DNA from: a virus
IMG/VR virus record: IMGVR_UViG_3300021963_000303
Span: 1 to 38,289 of that record
Strand: one strand, 5' to 3'
DNA: 38,289 nucleotides
Shown here: one piece after another, positions 20,868 through 28,460 of the stretch
Position numbering within the stretch: position 1 is the stretch's first letter
Layout: every line of letters begins with the position of its first letter
Program-made: the position numbers and the translations under genes
Notes under the pieces: model-generated
Databases searched by the model: none
Seen by the model: the letters and a program-made list of their open reading frames with translations, nothing else
What the model was told of the DNA's origin: nothing

Positions 20868-22133
20868 ATGGCTGAAAATAAACCAAAGCTCCTGTGGGTG
20901 GGTGACATCGTTGCCACTACGGGTTTTGCGCGTGTCACTGAAAACGTATTGAGCCGTCTAAAAGATAAATATGAAATTCATGTGCTGGGGTGCAACTGGC
21001 ATGGTGATTACACACCTCTTCAGCAGGAATACTTCATGTACCCTGCCTCCAACATGTACCAGAATCAGCCCTTTGGAGAGGCTCGGATTCGTGAAATCAC
21101 GGAAAGAATTCGCCCCGATGTAATTTTTACAATCAACGATTGTTGGATCATCAATAATCAATGGACTCAAATCCGGGATCTACGCAATGAAATCGGATTT
21201 AAATTTGTTGGCTACTACCCCATGGATTCCTATGGGTGGTACGGCTGTTTGGGTGACACCATGAACGAATGGGATGCAGCAGTTTGCTACACCAAATTTG
21301 GTGCGCAAGAAACTATTTCCGCTGGTGTGAACAAACCAATTTGGGTTGTTCCTCATGGCGTTACCCCTGGTCAGTTCTATCCAAAAGATCGGGACACCTG
21401 CCGTAAGCAGCTTGGATTGGATCCGGATGACTTTATTGTTTTCAACGGTAACCGCAACCAATTCCGAAAGCGTATCGACATCACAATCTCGGCATTTGCA
21501 AAATTTGCCGTAGGTAAACCAGATGCCAAGCTTTATTTGCACATGGGCCAGAAGGACCAGGGCTGGGACATCATGCCGTTGTTCCATCGGGAAATGGCGC
21601 GTCAGGGCTTAGATCCCAACAATCGGATCATCATGACGACACCTACTTCTCATGGTCCATCCGTTGATGTGGAACTTCTTAATACCATCTACAACTGTGC
21701 CGATGTGGGTGTTAACACCTGTAAGGGTGAAGGTTGGGGTCTTGTGAACTTTGAACACGCTGCCTGCCGTGTTGCTCAGATTGTACCGGACCACACCTCA
21801 TGTAAAGAAATTTTTGAAGACGCTGGTCTTTTGATTCGCAATCTACATGCAGATGTAGATACAAACTTTGGTCGAATCATGCCCTGCCCAGACGACAATC
21901 ATTTGGCTGAGCTGCTGACTGAACTTTACGAAGATCCTAAAAAGCTTGATCGAGTAGCGCAGGCTTGCTACGAGCGCGTCACTGATCCTTGCTTTAACTG
22001 GAATACGGTTGCATCTGATTTTGACGAGGTGTTCCAGGAAGTCTTGGCTAAGAAAGAGGAACCGCAGATCAAGGTCAGCAAGCGGAAGGGTAAGAAGGAC
22101 AAGAAGAAGGAACTGGCTGAGGCAAAGGCATGA
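20868..22133 (+). CDS. GT4-family glycosyltransferase
   Basis: GT-B fold transferase of 421 aa. The N-terminal domain begins KPKLLWVGDIVATTGFARVT, a nucleotide-free acceptor-side motif. The C-terminal donor domain has FNGNRNQFRKRID (about 195-208) and ends its binding site in GEGWGLVNFEHAA with the retaining E-x7-E region. A Lys-rich disordered tail (KRKGKKDKKKELAEAKA) closes the chain. It transfers a sugar from a nucleotide donor to an unknown acceptor. The stop overlaps the cupin gene (ATGA), tying it to GDP-mannose metabolism. Confidence 0.88.
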   Translation: MAENKPKLLWVGDIVATTGFARVTENVLSRLKDKYEIHVLGCNWHGDYTPLQQEYFMYPASNMYQNQPFGEARIREITERIRPDVIFTINDCWIINNQWTQIRDLRNEIGFKFVGYYPMDSYGWYGCLGDTMNEWDAAVCYTKFGAQETISAGVNKPIWVVPHGVTPGQFYPKDRDTCRKQLGLDPDDFIVFNGNRNQFRKRIDITISAFAKFAVGKPDAKLYLHMGQKDQGWDIMPLFHREMARQGLDPNNRIIMTTPTSHGPSVDVELLNTIYNCADVGVNTCKGEGWGLVNFEHAACRVAQIVPDHTSCKEIFEDAGLLIRNLHADVDTNFGRIMPCPDDNHLAELLTELYEDPKKLDRVAQACYERVTDPCFNWNTVASDFDEVFQEVLAKKEEPQIKVSKRKGKKDKKKELAEAKA

Positions 22134-22471
22134 CCTACGCCGAAGAACGGCCCTGGGGTTGGTTTGAGACGCTTGTCTCTAGTACGACGTACAAGGTAAA
22201 GCTGATCTCAGTTAAGCCCAACTCAAGACTCAGTCTTCAAAAGCACGAGCACCGTTCGGAACACTGGGTGGTGGTGAAGGGCACTGGTGTAATCACTGTG
22301 GAAGACGCGGAAATCCTCGCCTCCCCCGGTACCACTGCCTTCATCCCCGTTGGTGCTGTCCATCGCCTTGAGGCTGGTGATTCGGAGCTTGTGCTTATTG
22401 AGGTCCAGAGGGGGGCCAAACTGTATGAGGATGACATCACTCGCCTTAGCGACGACTACGGTCGCAAGTAA
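22130..22471 (+). CDS. mannose-6-phosphate isomerase type II cupin
   Basis: The short cupin (113 aa) matches the C-terminal domain of bifunctional PMI/GMP enzymes (PF01050). It has RPWGWFETL at the start, LISVKPNSRLSLQKHEHRSE with metal ligands in the H39/H41/E44/H45 region, H78 in PVGAVHRLE, and EVQRG plus DDITRLSDDYGR near the end. Type II PMI interconverts fructose-6-phosphate and mannose-6-phosphate. The pyrophosphorylase half is absent, so phage GDP-mannose would need a host enzyme. It precedes a strong terminator and is coupled to the GT4 gene. Confidence 0.88.
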   Translation: MTYAEERPWGWFETLVSSTTYKVKLISVKPNSRLSLQKHEHRSEHWVVVKGTGVITVEDAEILASPGTTAFIPVGAVHRLEAGDSELVLIEVQRGAKLYEDDITRLSDDYGRK

Positions 22472-22504
22472 GGGTATAGTCTATGCGGAGACGATCCGGG
22501 TGGA

Positions 22505-22533
22505 GGGAGCTGTTGGACGCAGCTCCCTTTTTT
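22505..22533 (+). terminator. strong intrinsic terminator
   Basis: GGGAGCTG and CAGCTCCC form a perfect eight-pair stem (extendable by GA/TT on the flanks) with a 7-nt loop, then six T. It ends the 17188-22471 transcription unit. Confidence 0.9.
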
Positions 22534-22781
22534 CATGCATCAAACACCCCTTTTTTTACGCATCAAATCTCATGTTAAGACCAAAGCAAGGTGCGTAAGA
22601 ACAGAGAATAGGACCCCGCGTATTCCCCCCCTAAGGCGAATGACAGTCTGAATAAAGGGTGTAATTTTAAAAAGTTTGCTGAGAAAGCAAAGAGAAATAA
22701 AACACGTACACTTTGGTCAAGCGGCGTCATTTAACTATAGATAAAGAATTAAAACCCTTATTCTTAGTTTTTTCTGCACCC
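22534..22781. other. about 250-nt gap without a gene
   Basis: The 383-nt space between 22471 and 22855 holds the terminator, this stretch and a promoter. Here GCATCAAA occurs twice, on either side of a T-rich run (22536-22569). A weak minus-strand hairpin TTTGCT/AGCAAA lies near 22672-22690, and a weak AAGAAT/ATTCTT hairpin with a T-run lies near 22746-22775. No start codon opens a credible ORF. Confidence 0.5.
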
Positions 22782-22810
22782 TTGACTCCCTTGGGGGCCT
22801 CTATTACTAT
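22782..22810 (+). promoter_or_regulatory. sigma70-like promoter for the HNH gene
   Basis: TTGACT and TACTAT are separated by exactly 17 nt, giving the best -35/-10 pair on the plus strand of the window. It lies 45 nt before the ATG at 22855 and after a terminator, so it should drive the HNH pair. Confidence 0.65.
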
Positions 22811-22854
22811 GTTTCAGGTGCCAAAGAGTCTCAGTGTCCCGCAACCACAAGGAG

Positions 22855-23199
22855 ATGCCGCCCCTCTGGAGGGTGCAAGAGCTTTTCTTGCTGTCGGATA
22901 GGTACCCCAGTGGGCTGGAGTGGCGTGTCAAAAAAGCCTGCAACGCTGCTGGAACCCAAGCGGGGCGCCTCAATAAGAAAAGTGGCTATTACATGGTTTG
23001 TATCGATAATGTTGTCTACCTCGCTCACCGTGTGGTCCACTACCTACGTACTGAAGTGGATCCAATTGATACAGATATTCTGCACGAAACATCAAATAAA
23101 GATAAAGACAATCGTTTAAAACTAATCGTCAATACAAAATATTCTAAAAAACAATCGGCCAATGTACAACATGAACTTTATGTACCTTTCTCTTGCTAA
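22855..23199 (+). CDS. HNH-type endonuclease, partly degenerate
   Basis: ATG at 22855 follows AAGGAG with almost no spacing. The chain has the N-terminal pattern of small phage HNH proteins: LFLLSDRYPSGLEWRVK, GRLNKKSGYYMVCIDNVVYL and AHRVVHYLR. This is followed by the region where the family reads DHIDGNxxNNR; here it is ILHETSNKDKDNRLKLIVNT. One His and the NR are kept, but the second Asp-His pair is not, so activity is uncertain. Own promoter and position between a terminator and the next gene suit a mobile homing-type gene. Stop and next start overlap as TAATG. Confidence 0.7.
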   Translation: MPPLWRVQELFLLSDRYPSGLEWRVKKACNAAGTQAGRLNKKSGYYMVCIDNVVYLAHRVVHYLRTEVDPIDTDILHETSNKDKDNRLKLIVNTKYSKKQSANVQHELYVPFSC

Positions 23200-23861
23200 T
23201 GGCAAACCTACATCGATCAGAAAAAAAGCTAATTGAAGCTGTAAAATTCCGCTTCCTTCCGGCTATTGATGATCTTGATAACGTACAACTTGATGAAGCA
23301 GGTTACTACAGGGGTTTTGTTTGTCCCCATGGACATGTGATTCGAGACAAGCAGGAGAACTGGTGTTATCACTGCGTTCACAAAATTCAATCCAACCTCT
23401 GTGGTTTTGACCTGAATTATCTTCACGTTGAATATAAAGCTAAATATGAAAAACTTTGGAAAAAAATAACAATTGGTGCCACAGATGAGTGCTGGCTTAT
23501 CGATACACCTGGACCGTATACACCAAAGCGTGTGTGCATGCCGTCTTATCGCTCGGCTTACAGCCACCAAAAATCAGAAAACCTGAGCTTCCACAAAGCT
23601 ATCTACAACTGTGCCTGGGGGGACGTGGGGGGTATGGTCGTGACGCGTTTATGCGGAAACCCAAGGTGTGGTAATCCTTTGCATATGGTTTCTAGCTGGA
23701 ATAAACTCTTTCCACCAGAGTCCATCCATCCGTTTGTGCTTGAGTTCCAGGCGGAAAAACTAATGGCCTATGGGAAAAATAAAGATAATCCATTAATTTT
23801 TAATCAATCGTTTCGTAATGCAATAACCTTTCCTAAACATGTACAAATACCACTTGAGTAG
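23199..23861 (+). CDS. cyanophage zinc-finger/HNH-like protein (220 aa)
   Basis: The sequence has a pattern I remember as recurring in cyanophages. A zinc-knuckle part is GFVCPHGHVIRDKQENWCYHC (about residues 43-63, two Cys pairs). TPKRVCMPSYRSAYS and FHKAIYNCAWGDV follow. RLCGNPRCGNPLHM resembles the zinc-binding loop of larger HNH enzymes (C-x-NP-x-C-x-NP-x-H). No complete HNH triad is obvious. It probably binds DNA and may be a nuclease. ATG at 23199 is preferred over an in-frame TTG six bases earlier. Confidence 0.7.
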   Translation: MANLHRSEKKLIEAVKFRFLPAIDDLDNVQLDEAGYYRGFVCPHGHVIRDKQENWCYHCVHKIQSNLCGFDLNYLHVEYKAKYEKLWKKITIGATDECWLIDTPGPYTPKRVCMPSYRSAYSHQKSENLSFHKAIYNCAWGDVGGMVVTRLCGNPRCGNPLHMVSSWNKLFPPESIHPFVLEFQAEKLMAYGKNKDNPLIFNQSFRNAITFPKHVQIPLE

Positions 23862-23865
23862 AATA
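23859..23865 (+). promoter_or_regulatory. -10-like element TAGAATA before the 245-aa gene
   Basis: TAGAAT overlaps the stop of the previous gene and starts 30 nt before the ATG at 23889. The same element and spacing recur at 3930 and 24787. Confidence 0.45.
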
Positions 23866-23888
23866 TATTGATAGGTTAAACATAATAG

Positions 23889-24626
23889 ATGGCTCATCAA
23901 ATCCCTCAAGATCAAAGAACTCAACATAACCCTTTTAACATGGGTCAATTTGATCAACTTTCTTTGCGTAGTATAAAAGGAACATTGGGACCTAAAAATT
24001 TAATTGTTGGAAGACGAGATACAAATCAAAGCTCCAATGGTGGATTTGGAGGAGGTGCTTACAATAACTGGTTTTCTTTTACACTTACCTCTAAAGGTTG
24101 GGTTATTGTTGCTAAAGCAGGAGATAAAAAATCTTATTTTAATACCTCTATTTATGATCTAAATATTAATCCAATTGAGGGCCGGGGTATTTTTCAGGAT
24201 GACAGTATTCAGGTAACAATTGACGGCAAAGTATATAATCCTTACGTTGGACATGTTATGGACGCACAGTCTGATCTATACAACACTTTTGATCCCAATC
24301 GTTTGGACACAGGAGATGAACGCTATTATCCCCTGGACCAGGGTACATATTTACTTTGTGTTTCAACAACACGTAACGAAACGTTAAAGTACGAAGTTGG
24401 AGTAATTATTGAATTTGTAAATCCAGATTTTGATCTTCTTTTATCCAACTATGAATTTTTGTTGCTAGAAAATAATGATACATTTGAAAATGATCGTTCT
24501 GAGATATACGAAGGTCAAGATGCTCACGACCATTCTTTAAGTGAGTGGGAAAAAGCATGGTCTCGTGACAATCATCCAGACCACACTTTCCCTTCTTATT
24601 TTGTTCCCTTGGCTACAGCGCCGTGA
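23889..24626 (+). CDS. conserved cyanophage protein, beta-rich (245 aa)
   Basis: Recognised from memory as a recurring cyanophage protein. The N-terminus is NPFNMGQFDQLSLRSIKGTL then GPKNLIVGRRD. A Gly-rich GGFGGGAYNNWF precedes beta strands, and AQSDLYNTFDPNRLDTGDER and the YPLDQGTYLLCVSTTRNETL block follow. The YPLDQGTYLLCVS stretch and surrounding strands resemble a pre-peptidase C-terminal-like beta domain. The acidic C-terminus ends in FPSYFVPLATAP. A structural or fibre-associated role is plausible, not shown. Its stop overlaps the next GTG start. Confidence 0.65.
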   Translation: MAHQIPQDQRTQHNPFNMGQFDQLSLRSIKGTLGPKNLIVGRRDTNQSSNGGFGGGAYNNWFSFTLTSKGWVIVAKAGDKKSYFNTSIYDLNINPIEGRGIFQDDSIQVTIDGKVYNPYVGHVMDAQSDLYNTFDPNRLDTGDERYYPLDQGTYLLCVSTTRNETLKYEVGVIIEFVNPDFDLLLSNYEFLLLENNDTFENDRSEIYEGQDAHDHSLSEWEKAWSRDNHPDHTFPSYFVPLATAP

Positions 24627-24763
24627 TTAATTTTTACAATTGGTTTATCTGTAAACTTTCTAAACGTTTTCACCTTGGGACTCCCTTGCCAACACAAAAA
24701 AAATTTGAAAACTACTGTACAAAATATCCGTGGGAGCGTAGCTGTAGGGTTTATGAAGATTAA
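24623..24763 (+). CDS. short cyanophage peptide with C-terminal CRVYED (46 aa)
   Basis: GTG at 24623 overlaps the upstream stop (GTGA). The sequence MINFYNWFICKLSKRFHLGT ends NYCTKYPWERSCRVYED. The YC...P....C+VYED ending is a motif I remember in many tiny cyanophage proteins, with two Cys that may pair or bind metal. A hydrophobic start suggests membrane association. Function unknown. Confidence 0.6.
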   Translation: MINFYNWFICKLSKRFHLGTPLPTQKKFENYCTKYPWERSCRVYED

Positions 24764-24786
24764 ATAAAATACTTTATATTATCAAC

Positions 24787-24792
24787 TAGAAT
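24787..24792 (+). promoter_or_regulatory. -10-like element TAGAAT
   Basis: CTAGAATA lies 29 nt before the ATG at 24816, in an AT-rich 52-nt gap. A GGAG occurs nearer the start, the only clear Shine-Dalgarno-like match at these heads. Confidence 0.45.
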
Positions 24793-24815
24793 ATAAAAAG
24801 ATCTGGAGATCAATT

Positions 24816-24980
24816 ATGCATGATTTTAATCGTTACTTAGAAGTTGCACTTGCCATTCATGCGGCTTGTTCTGCAATTTGTGCGCTCACGCCAACCCCTA
24901 AAGACGACGCAGCTGTTCGCAAGCTGTACCGTCTTATCGAAATCTGTGGTTTAGTTGTTGGCCGAGCTAAACAACGTTAA
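24816..24980 (+). CDS. short phage protein with LTPTPKDD motif (54 aa)
   Basis: MHDFNRYLEVALAIHAACSA is an amphipathic to hydrophobic helix, followed by LTPTPKDD and a second helix (RKLYRLIEICGLVVGRAKQR). The arrangement resembles small marine phage proteins I remember with the same motif. Two short helices around a TPTP turn could suit a membrane or oligomer role. TAA interlocks with the convergent stop (TTAA). Confidence 0.65.
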   Translation: MHDFNRYLEVALAIHAACSAICALTPTPKDDAAVRKLYRLIEICGLVVGRAKQR

Positions 24981-25138
24981 TCGGGTAGGGCTTGAAACCA
25001 AAAACAAGTTCCTCCTTCTTTTTCTACCCAATCTCTCGTTGCGTAAGCCTGTTCTTTTGACAGGGTTACGCATTTTTTTTCTTTGCCAACCTCCCAACAA
25101 ATATTTACCCTAATGTAGGGTTCTTTGTATTTTTTCAT
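24977..25138 (-). CDS. small basic hypothetical protein (53 aa)
   Basis: ATG at 25138 is preferred, just past the endolysin stop at 25140-25142; an in-frame start at 25192 would overlap the endolysin by 53 nt. Trp- and Cys-containing (VNICWEVGKEKKCVTLS), ending FWFQALPD. Last gene of the long minus operon. Unknown. Confidence 0.5.
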   Translation of the reverse strand: MKKYKEPYIRVNICWEVGKEKKCVTLSKEQAYATRDWVEKEGGTCFWFQALPD

Positions 25139-25139
25139 T

Positions 25140-26156
25140 TCAGTAATCCCATCGAATTCGTTGCCGTCCTTCTCTGATTCCAAGGTGAACAAAACCTTTC
25201 AGCGCCCCATATCCTAGGGAGTAAGGCCAATTCTTGTTACACCAATCTTGAACAACGTAAATATTTGCCCCTTCAATGTAAAAATCAATGGCTCCTTTTG
25301 AGGGCGCATTGTAAGTGTGTTCACTATTCTTAGATCCACCTACTTGTGTGTTAATAGGTTCAGGTCGAGAAGCACTAGTAATGATCAAAGGTTTATTACC
25401 AAACGCTACTCTAACTTTTTCAAGAAACTCACATAACTCCAGGGCGGTATCACATTGGTACTGCTTGCTAAAGCGCCGTGCTTCTTGATTGAGAGTTAAT
25501 TCTCCATACGTGATATTCGGTGTGACTTTATAGGTGAAAGGGCTCCAGGGGTTAAAGCGATCTTTTTTAGTTTCTTCTAATTTTTTCTCAATGTTACCGG
25601 GAGTGCCTATCTCCCTGTCCATGATCTGAATTAACTTAGTACTGTAATCAGGATCCGTTGCATATTTTTCAACGACTAATAATTGAGCACACTCATTACG
25701 TGTCTTGGCACGATTAACTCCTTTAAAACGACCAAAATCTTTATACCACCGATCAACTAAATAAAAAACACACGTTTCTAAATCGGGAAAATCAATAAAA
25801 CTGTCGGTAATTGTAATCCACTTTCCGTTAATAAATTCTTGTGTGCTAACTGCACTCCCTGATCCTTTTAATCCAAAAAAATTATTCTTTCCAGATGTAT
25901 GTTTGCCCCAGCCTGATTCGAGTGCCCATTGTGCAGCGACACATTCAGGCCATTTGCTACCTGCTGTTTTAGCTGCGGCAAGAACACCGTCCCAAGTGTT
26001 ACCAACTTCAACAACAGGCTTGGGTAATGTACGGTATTTAGATGCAAACGTCTCCAGGACATTAGGAGATATCTGAGTCTGGAGCCAGTCCCATGCATCG
26101 ATTTGATGCTTCTCTCCTTTGTAAAACTTTGCTGCTTCTTTAAGTAAAATTGACAT
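25140..26156 (-). CDS. two-domain endolysin: glucosaminidase (GH73) plus M15 peptidase
   Basis: Residues about 50-185 match the GH73/FlgJ-type N-acetylglucosaminidase family (PF01832), with ECVAAQWALESGWGKHTSGK, where E80 is the likely catalytic acid, and the NNFFGLKG block. Residues about 215-338 resemble peptidase M15-type D,D/L,D-carboxypeptidase: SASRPEP, H280 in NSEHTY, D291 in KGAIDF and H324 in GFVHLGI are the probable zinc ligands. The spacing H-x10-D is longer than usual. The two activities would cut glycan strands and stem peptides of the host wall for lysis. No signal peptide, so export would need a holin. Confidence 0.85.
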   Translation of the reverse strand: MSILLKEAAKFYKGEKHQIDAWDWLQTQISPNVLETFASKYRTLPKPVVEVGNTWDGVLAAAKTAGSKWPECVAAQWALESGWGKHTSGKNNFFGLKGSGSAVSTQEFINGKWITITDSFIDFPDLETCVFYLVDRWYKDFGRFKGVNRAKTRNECAQLLVVEKYATDPDYSTKLIQIMDREIGTPGNIEKKLEETKKDRFNPWSPFTYKVTPNITYGELTLNQEARRFSKQYQCDTALELCEFLEKVRVAFGNKPLIITSASRPEPINTQVGGSKNSEHTYNAPSKGAIDFYIEGANIYVVQDWCNKNWPYSLGYGALKGFVHLGIREGRQRIRWDY

Positions 26157-26176
26157 ATTAATCTTTAGTTTTTTTT

Positions 26177-26182
26177 ACTCTA
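26177..26182 (-). promoter_or_regulatory. -10-like element TAGAGT before the endolysin
   Basis: Minus-strand TAGAGT lies 26 nt before the ATG at 26156, inside a 37-nt gap in an otherwise close-packed operon. TTGACC adjoins it and cannot act as a -35. Position fits other heads. Confidence 0.35.
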
Positions 26183-26193
26183 GGTCAAGTCAA

Positions 26194-26853
26194 TTAACTA
26201 ACAATTTCAATTGGTGTACATCTACCAGGTTTTTCGCGATACCATTTTGTGATGATATATTTACTTCCTTTTAATACTGGAAGTGCTTCATGCATTACAT
26301 CAATGTTTGGAGTTCCGTCAATATAAAGATTATTCCAGGCAAGAGCCATTCCTTGTACTGGTGTAAAACAGCGACCAATTAATGGGAAATCTGTTTGTCC
26401 TCCTTCTTCTACAGCATTAAGATAAACCATGACCGTCCATGTTCTCTGCCCACCAATACTACAGTTTTCCAAGTATTCATCTCCTTCTGGATCAAACCAA
26501 TCATTATGTTCTTTAAAGTATTGGCCTGGGTCATAACGTTGACCTTGGATAGGTTCTGAATATTCTGGATCAACGCCAAGTACATCAGAAAAATAAATAT
26601 CTAGATCTTCTACCAATTGAGCATTCACGTCAAACAGATGACAAGTTCTACTTGTTCTGTAATTGTTGTTTCCAAATGTTACTTCAGAAGGAACAAGCAT
26701 TTTGTCAATATTTTTAATGACAAATTCACAATAATCTTTTGTTAAAAATCCGGGGATCTCATAAAACTGAGCCAATGGGGTATCCAACTTCCAGGCTCTG
26801 GGATGCCTTGAAGAATCTGTTATGCCAAGGTGGTACCAATCGTTGTAGTCCAA
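26194..26853 (-). CDS. 2-oxoglutarate/Fe(II)-dependent oxygenase (prolyl 4-hydroxylase-like)
   Basis: The 219-residue chain has the double-stranded beta-helix triad: H116-x-D118 in FKEHNDWF, distal H188 in DVMHEALPV, and K198 in GSKYIITKW for the 2OG carboxylate. An aromatic, GQRYDPGQY stretch leads into the metal site. The fold is closest to the P4Hc class, which hydroxylates peptides or small molecules. Start is TTG at 26853; no nearby ATG. Cyanophages often carry such enzymes. Its position beside glycosyltransferases suggests hydroxylation of a glycan or protein. Confidence 0.9.
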   Translation of the reverse strand: MDYNDWYHLGITDSSRHPRAWKLDTPLAQFYEIPGFLTKDYCEFVIKNIDKMLVPSEVTFGNNNYRTSRTCHLFDVNAQLVEDLDIYFSDVLGVDPEYSEPIQGQRYDPGQYFKEHNDWFDPEGDEYLENCSIGGQRTWTVMVYLNAVEEGGQTDFPLIGRCFTPVQGMALAWNNLYIDGTPNIDVMHEALPVLKGSKYIITKWYREKPGRCTPIEIVS

Positions 26854-26862
26854 GTTTTAAAC

Positions 26863-27558
26863 CTAAGGATTAACGTTTAACAGTTGTTTAAAATTACCTG
26901 TATATATTTTGGGGCCAACATGCATGCACGTAGATGTGGTATTAATCCAAATATCGTGCCCCAAATGTTTAATTTTTTGGCATAAATAAATATCTTCTCC
27001 AATAAAACCTTCTGCAACAAAATCATATTGACAGATGTTGTTTAGTTCTTTGCCACGGAATACAGTCTTAGTGCTATTTGCCGCAAGGTCTTTCAATACT
27101 TTCTTGCTTAACTTTAAACAACTGGTGCTTACACCATCTGCCTTGAGCCAATCACCTTCCATCTTGGGTTCTTCTTTAAAAAAGATATCGTAACTTTCTT
27201 GATCTGATTTCTTGACGGTTGGGATAGCAACAACGTCTTTTTCACTTTTTACGACAGTAATAAACGCCTGTGGATCGCAATAAACATCTGAGTCGATGAA
27301 GACAAGCGAATCAAAATCCCCCTGGATCGCAACAGTTAAGATTTCGTTACGTGCCATGGGGAGGATGCTCTCATATGAGAGAAGTACCATATTCACTTCA
27401 ATGTCGTTGAGGAGAGCGAGCTTACCGATCTCATGAAGTGCGTAGGAGTACCAGGCATCGACCCTCCCATCGAGTGCCGGTGTACCGACTAGTACGCGTT
27501 GCTTCCTGTTCTGATTTTGTTTAGCAGGTTTTGCCACTGGATAAACCTTTTTTCCCAT
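26863..27558 (-). CDS. GT-A type glycosyltransferase
   Basis: The 231-aa protein begins basic and disordered, then has VGTPALDGRVDAWY and YESILPMARNEILTVA, followed by FIDSDVYCDP with the DxD metal site. EGFIGEDIYLCQKIKHLG lies where family-2-like enzymes keep the acidic active region. It transfers a sugar from a nucleotide donor. ATG at 27558 gives a 70-nt overlap with the upstream GT4 gene. Confidence 0.82.
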   Translation of the reverse strand: MGKKVYPVAKPAKQNQNRKQRVLVGTPALDGRVDAWYSYALHEIGKLALLNDIEVNMVLLSYESILPMARNEILTVAIQGDFDSLVFIDSDVYCDPQAFITVVKSEKDVVAIPTVKKSDQESYDIFFKEEPKMEGDWLKADGVSTSCLKLSKKVLKDLAANSTKTVFRGKELNNICQYDFVAEGFIGEDIYLCQKIKHLGHDIWINTTSTCMHVGPKIYTGNFKQLLNVNP

Positions 27559-28460
27559 GTCCAATTTTTGTTGTAAAACTCAATTTGCTCAAGAAGACGT
27601 TCCTGGTTTTGCTTAGACCAGTAGTTGTCAATTACTCTGTTTAAGACAATAGCGTAATTTTGAGCAAGTCGGTCATGATCGTTGTCGTAACAAACAAATT
27701 CTCCGTATTCACCACAGGTTTCAAAGAGTGCTCCATAGTTGGTAACGACTGCTTGACACCCAGCGCACATCGCTTCAATTGCTGAGATGCAAGAAGTTTC
27801 TTCAAAGGTACTGGGGTAAGCAAAGATATGCGCGTCTTCCAGGGCGGTGCGGATCTCTTGATTGGGTGCGTAACCTTTGACGTTGATGCCGGAAGTTTTT
27901 TCTAGTTCTTCAAAAAGCTGATCAAAGCGTCCTGTCACGGATTGAGCAAAAGCTGGTCCGTAGATGACAGTAGAAGAGTAAACGTCAAGTTCAATGTCAT
28001 CTCGATTAAGGAGGCGGAATGCTTTCAAAAGAACATGCAGTCCGCGCCAAGGGGTTGATGTGTAGATCAACTTGAGCTTGCCTTTGGGTTTTGGCTTGAT
28101 ATCAAATGCTGTTGTCGCGTTCTTAATAACGACTGATTTCCAAGGCGGTGCATTAAATTTTTCTCTGAATTTTTCGTAGCACCAGTGGGAGTCGTAAACA
28201 AAACAATCAACGGTATCCACAAAAGAAGGGCTGCGCATTCCTTGAACATTTTCTTGGTCGTAACTCAGTTCTTGCAGAAGAATGTTCTTTTTACCAGGCA
28301 CAATAAGTTCTGGCTTGCAGATAGAAACAATTAAGTTGATTCCTGTAAAATCTAAATTTTCTTTTAGTGTATCGACCAGTATTTCAGTCCCGCCTTTTGG
28401 CTGTGTTGGGATCACGTTCAAACAGGAAATCAACCTGGAGTAACTGATTATTCTGATCAT
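27489..28460 (-). CDS. GT4-like glycosyltransferase
   Basis: GT-B type. The start is chosen at ATG 28460 (MIRIISYSRLISCLNVIPTQ) although the frame opens at 28496; it overlaps the FkbM gene by 77 nt. Then come TSTPWRGLHVLLKAFRLL, a donor-domain strand-helix with the usual P-x-RGL pattern, and AHIFAYPSTFEETSCISAIE with the second Glu, AMCAGCQAVVTNYGA. Substrates unknown. Operon with FkbM, GT-A and oxygenase suggests work on a common glycan. Confidence 0.83.
   Translation of the reverse strand: MIRIISYSRLISCLNVIPTQPKGGTEILVDTLKENLDFTGINLIVSICKPELIVPGKKNILLQELSYDQENVQGMRSPSFVDTVDCFVYDSHWCYEKFREKFNAPPWKSVVIKNATTAFDIKPKPKGKLKLIYTSTPWRGLHVLLKAFRLLNRDDIELDVYSSTVIYGPAFAQSVTGRFDQLFEELEKTSGINVKGYAPNQEIRTALEDAHIFAYPSTFEETSCISAIEAMCAGCQAVVTNYGALFETCGEYGEFVCYDNDHDRLAQNYAIVLNRVIDNYWSKQNQERLLEQIEFYNKNWTWEKRFIQWQNLLNKIRTGSNAY

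Noticed and set aside
1031-22500. GGGTATAG shared at 1031 and about 22474
   Set aside because: The similarity beyond eight bases is weak and the string also occurs inside the gene near 12568, so chance is likely.
22700-22790. tRNA-like start (TTTGGTCAAGCGGC) in the gap
   Set aside because: No matching acceptor stem, anticodon arm or T-loop can be folded downstream.
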